A DNA stretch of 64,000 nucleotides from JAGTVG01 sp942491935 (GTDB lineage: Bacteria; Bacteroidota; Bacteroidia; Cytophagales; Cyclobacteriaceae), in the NCBI GenBank assembly GCA_942491935.1, contig CALOCZ010000055.1:124001-188000 (forward strand). Direction: 5' to 3'. The notes beneath the pieces are model-generated. The model saw only the letters and a program-made list of their open reading frames with translations. It did no database searches and had not been told where the DNA came from. The position numbers and the translations under genes are program-made. Below are positions 63,498-64,000 of the stretch, piece by piece; the first letter of the stretch is position 1; each line of letters begins with the position of its first letter.

Positions 63498-64000
63498 TTA
63501 CTTTTCAGAATAACTAATCAGGCTCACGAAATATACTGTTAAAGAGGCCAGGATAAAAGAAGAAAACCTGGCACTTATAACTGAGTCGAGCCAGTTGATT
63601 TCACTCCAGATCACTGTTGATACCGTACCGACAATCATGCCAGCCAAAACACCTTGCCAGGAAGTTTTCTTCCATTTAAGTGTGAGGAATAATGCCGGAC
63701 CAAAGGAAGCACCCAATCCTGCCCAGGCATATGATACCATTGAAAAAATAAGTTTTCCTGAGGAAATGGCAATAATGAATCCAAGTATACCAACAACAAT
63801 GGTAATTGCACGGCTCAATTTCAACAATAGCTTATCTGATACCTTTTTGTTGAGCGTTTTATGATAAATATCTTCAATTACTGATGAAGATATTACAAGC
63901 AATTGACTATCGGCTGTAGACATCATAGCAGCTATAGCTCCTGAAATAAATATTCCTGCAATCCATGAAGGCAACAATTCATTGGCAAGATGAGGCATGA
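63498..64000 (-). CDS. Sodium:solute symporter family protein, C-terminal part
   Basis: At least 167 residues remain open at the right edge. ELLPSWIAGIFISGAIAAMM then STADSQLLVISSSVIEDIY is the hallmark of helix 8/9 in SSS (PutP-like) carriers, and three further membrane helices follow (ITIVVGILGFIIAIS, WQGVLAGMIVGTVSTVIW, FILASLTVYFVSLIS). The start and first two thirds lie beyond 64000; the ATG at 63998 is internal. The substrate could be proline, a sugar or an acid. Confidence 0.88.
   Translation of the reverse strand, partial: MPHLANELLPSWIAGIFISGAIAAMMSTADSQLLVISSSVIEDIYHKTLNKKVSDKLLLKLSRAITIVVGILGFIIAISSGKLIFSMVSYAWAGLGASFGPALFLTLKWKKTSWQGVLAGMIVGTVSTVIWSEINWLDSVISARFSSFILASLTVYFVSLISYSEK

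Noticed and set aside
1..64000. Insertion sequences, phage genes, rRNA or replication origin
   Set aside because: No transposase, integrase, phage structural, rRNA or dnaA-type sequence was recognised on either strand.

Overview
The window looks like a chromosomal segment of a free-living Bacteroidota (Cytophagales-like). The clues are low GC, a type IX secretion C-terminal sorting domain, DUF5916/CBM9 and DUF4251 proteins, many signal peptides and lipoboxes, TTG/GTG starts with poor Shine-Dalgarno sequences, and TAnnTTTG-type -7 promoter elements. The assignment rests on sequence features only; there is no rRNA in the window.

Layout. 0.2-8.8 kb: two DUF5916 outer-membrane-type proteins, a Gfo/Idh/MocA dehydrogenase plus TIM-barrel isomerase pair, and a T9SS-sorted protein. 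9.1-15.3 kb: a Tat-exported Gfo/Idh dehydrogenase, an APC permease, an exported methyltransferase, a lipoprotein, a DUF819 membrane protein and a DUF4251 protein. 15.6-24.0 kb: a tight seven-gene catabolic operon (double DUF1080, GH2, GH88, TIM barrel, Gfo/Idh, SDR), preceded by an orphan terminator, an inverted repeat and a promoter-like element. 24.2-26.9 kb: a CotH-like protein and an S41 protease lipoprotein. 26.9-32.7 kb: two paralogous TPR histidine kinases on the minus strand enclosing a plus-strand cassette of seven very small genes. Four of these are near-identical 42-residue lipoproteins in a perfect 159-bp tandem array, flanked by two related exported micropeptides. 32.9-39.1 kb: GH130, sialate O-acetylesterase-like and GH116 enzymes. 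39.2-42.8 kb: egtB-egtD (ergothioneine), a Kir-type channel and tRNA-Leu(GAG). 43.0-46.3 kb: a new 56-residue exported small protein, a frameshifted NAD(P)-binding oxidoreductase, an alcohol dehydrogenase and a frameshifted Gfo/Idh gene. 46.3-52.1 kb: an AGCS symporter, a GH3 lipoprotein, a small exported protein, a CDF metal exporter and a decayed small gene. 61.2-52.2 kb (minus strand): an eight-gene operon of a TRAP transporter (DctQMP), an orphan ABC-type binding protein, an amidohydrolase, two GH30-like enzymes and a TIGR02117 protein. 61.5-64 kb: a TIM-barrel isomerase, an MBL-fold hydrolase and the C-terminal end of a sodium:solute symporter.

How it fits together. Most of the window serves glycan and sugar-acid use. 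Secreted or lipoprotein hydrolases release sugars. Gfo/Idh dehydrogenases, DUF1080 proteins and TIM-barrel isomerases suggest oxidative 3-keto-glycoside chemistry. TRAP, SSS, APC and AGCS carriers do uptake. There is no SusC/SusD pair and no recognisable transcription factor anywhere in the 64 kb.

The most unusual element is the kinase-flanked lipoprotein/micropeptide cassette at 29.48-30.72 kb. Separately, at least five small indel defects fall within about 5 kb (40.39-45.43 kb): two in egtB, one in each of two oxidoreductases, and one apparent defect in the tRNA acceptor stem. This points to local sequence error or recent decay.
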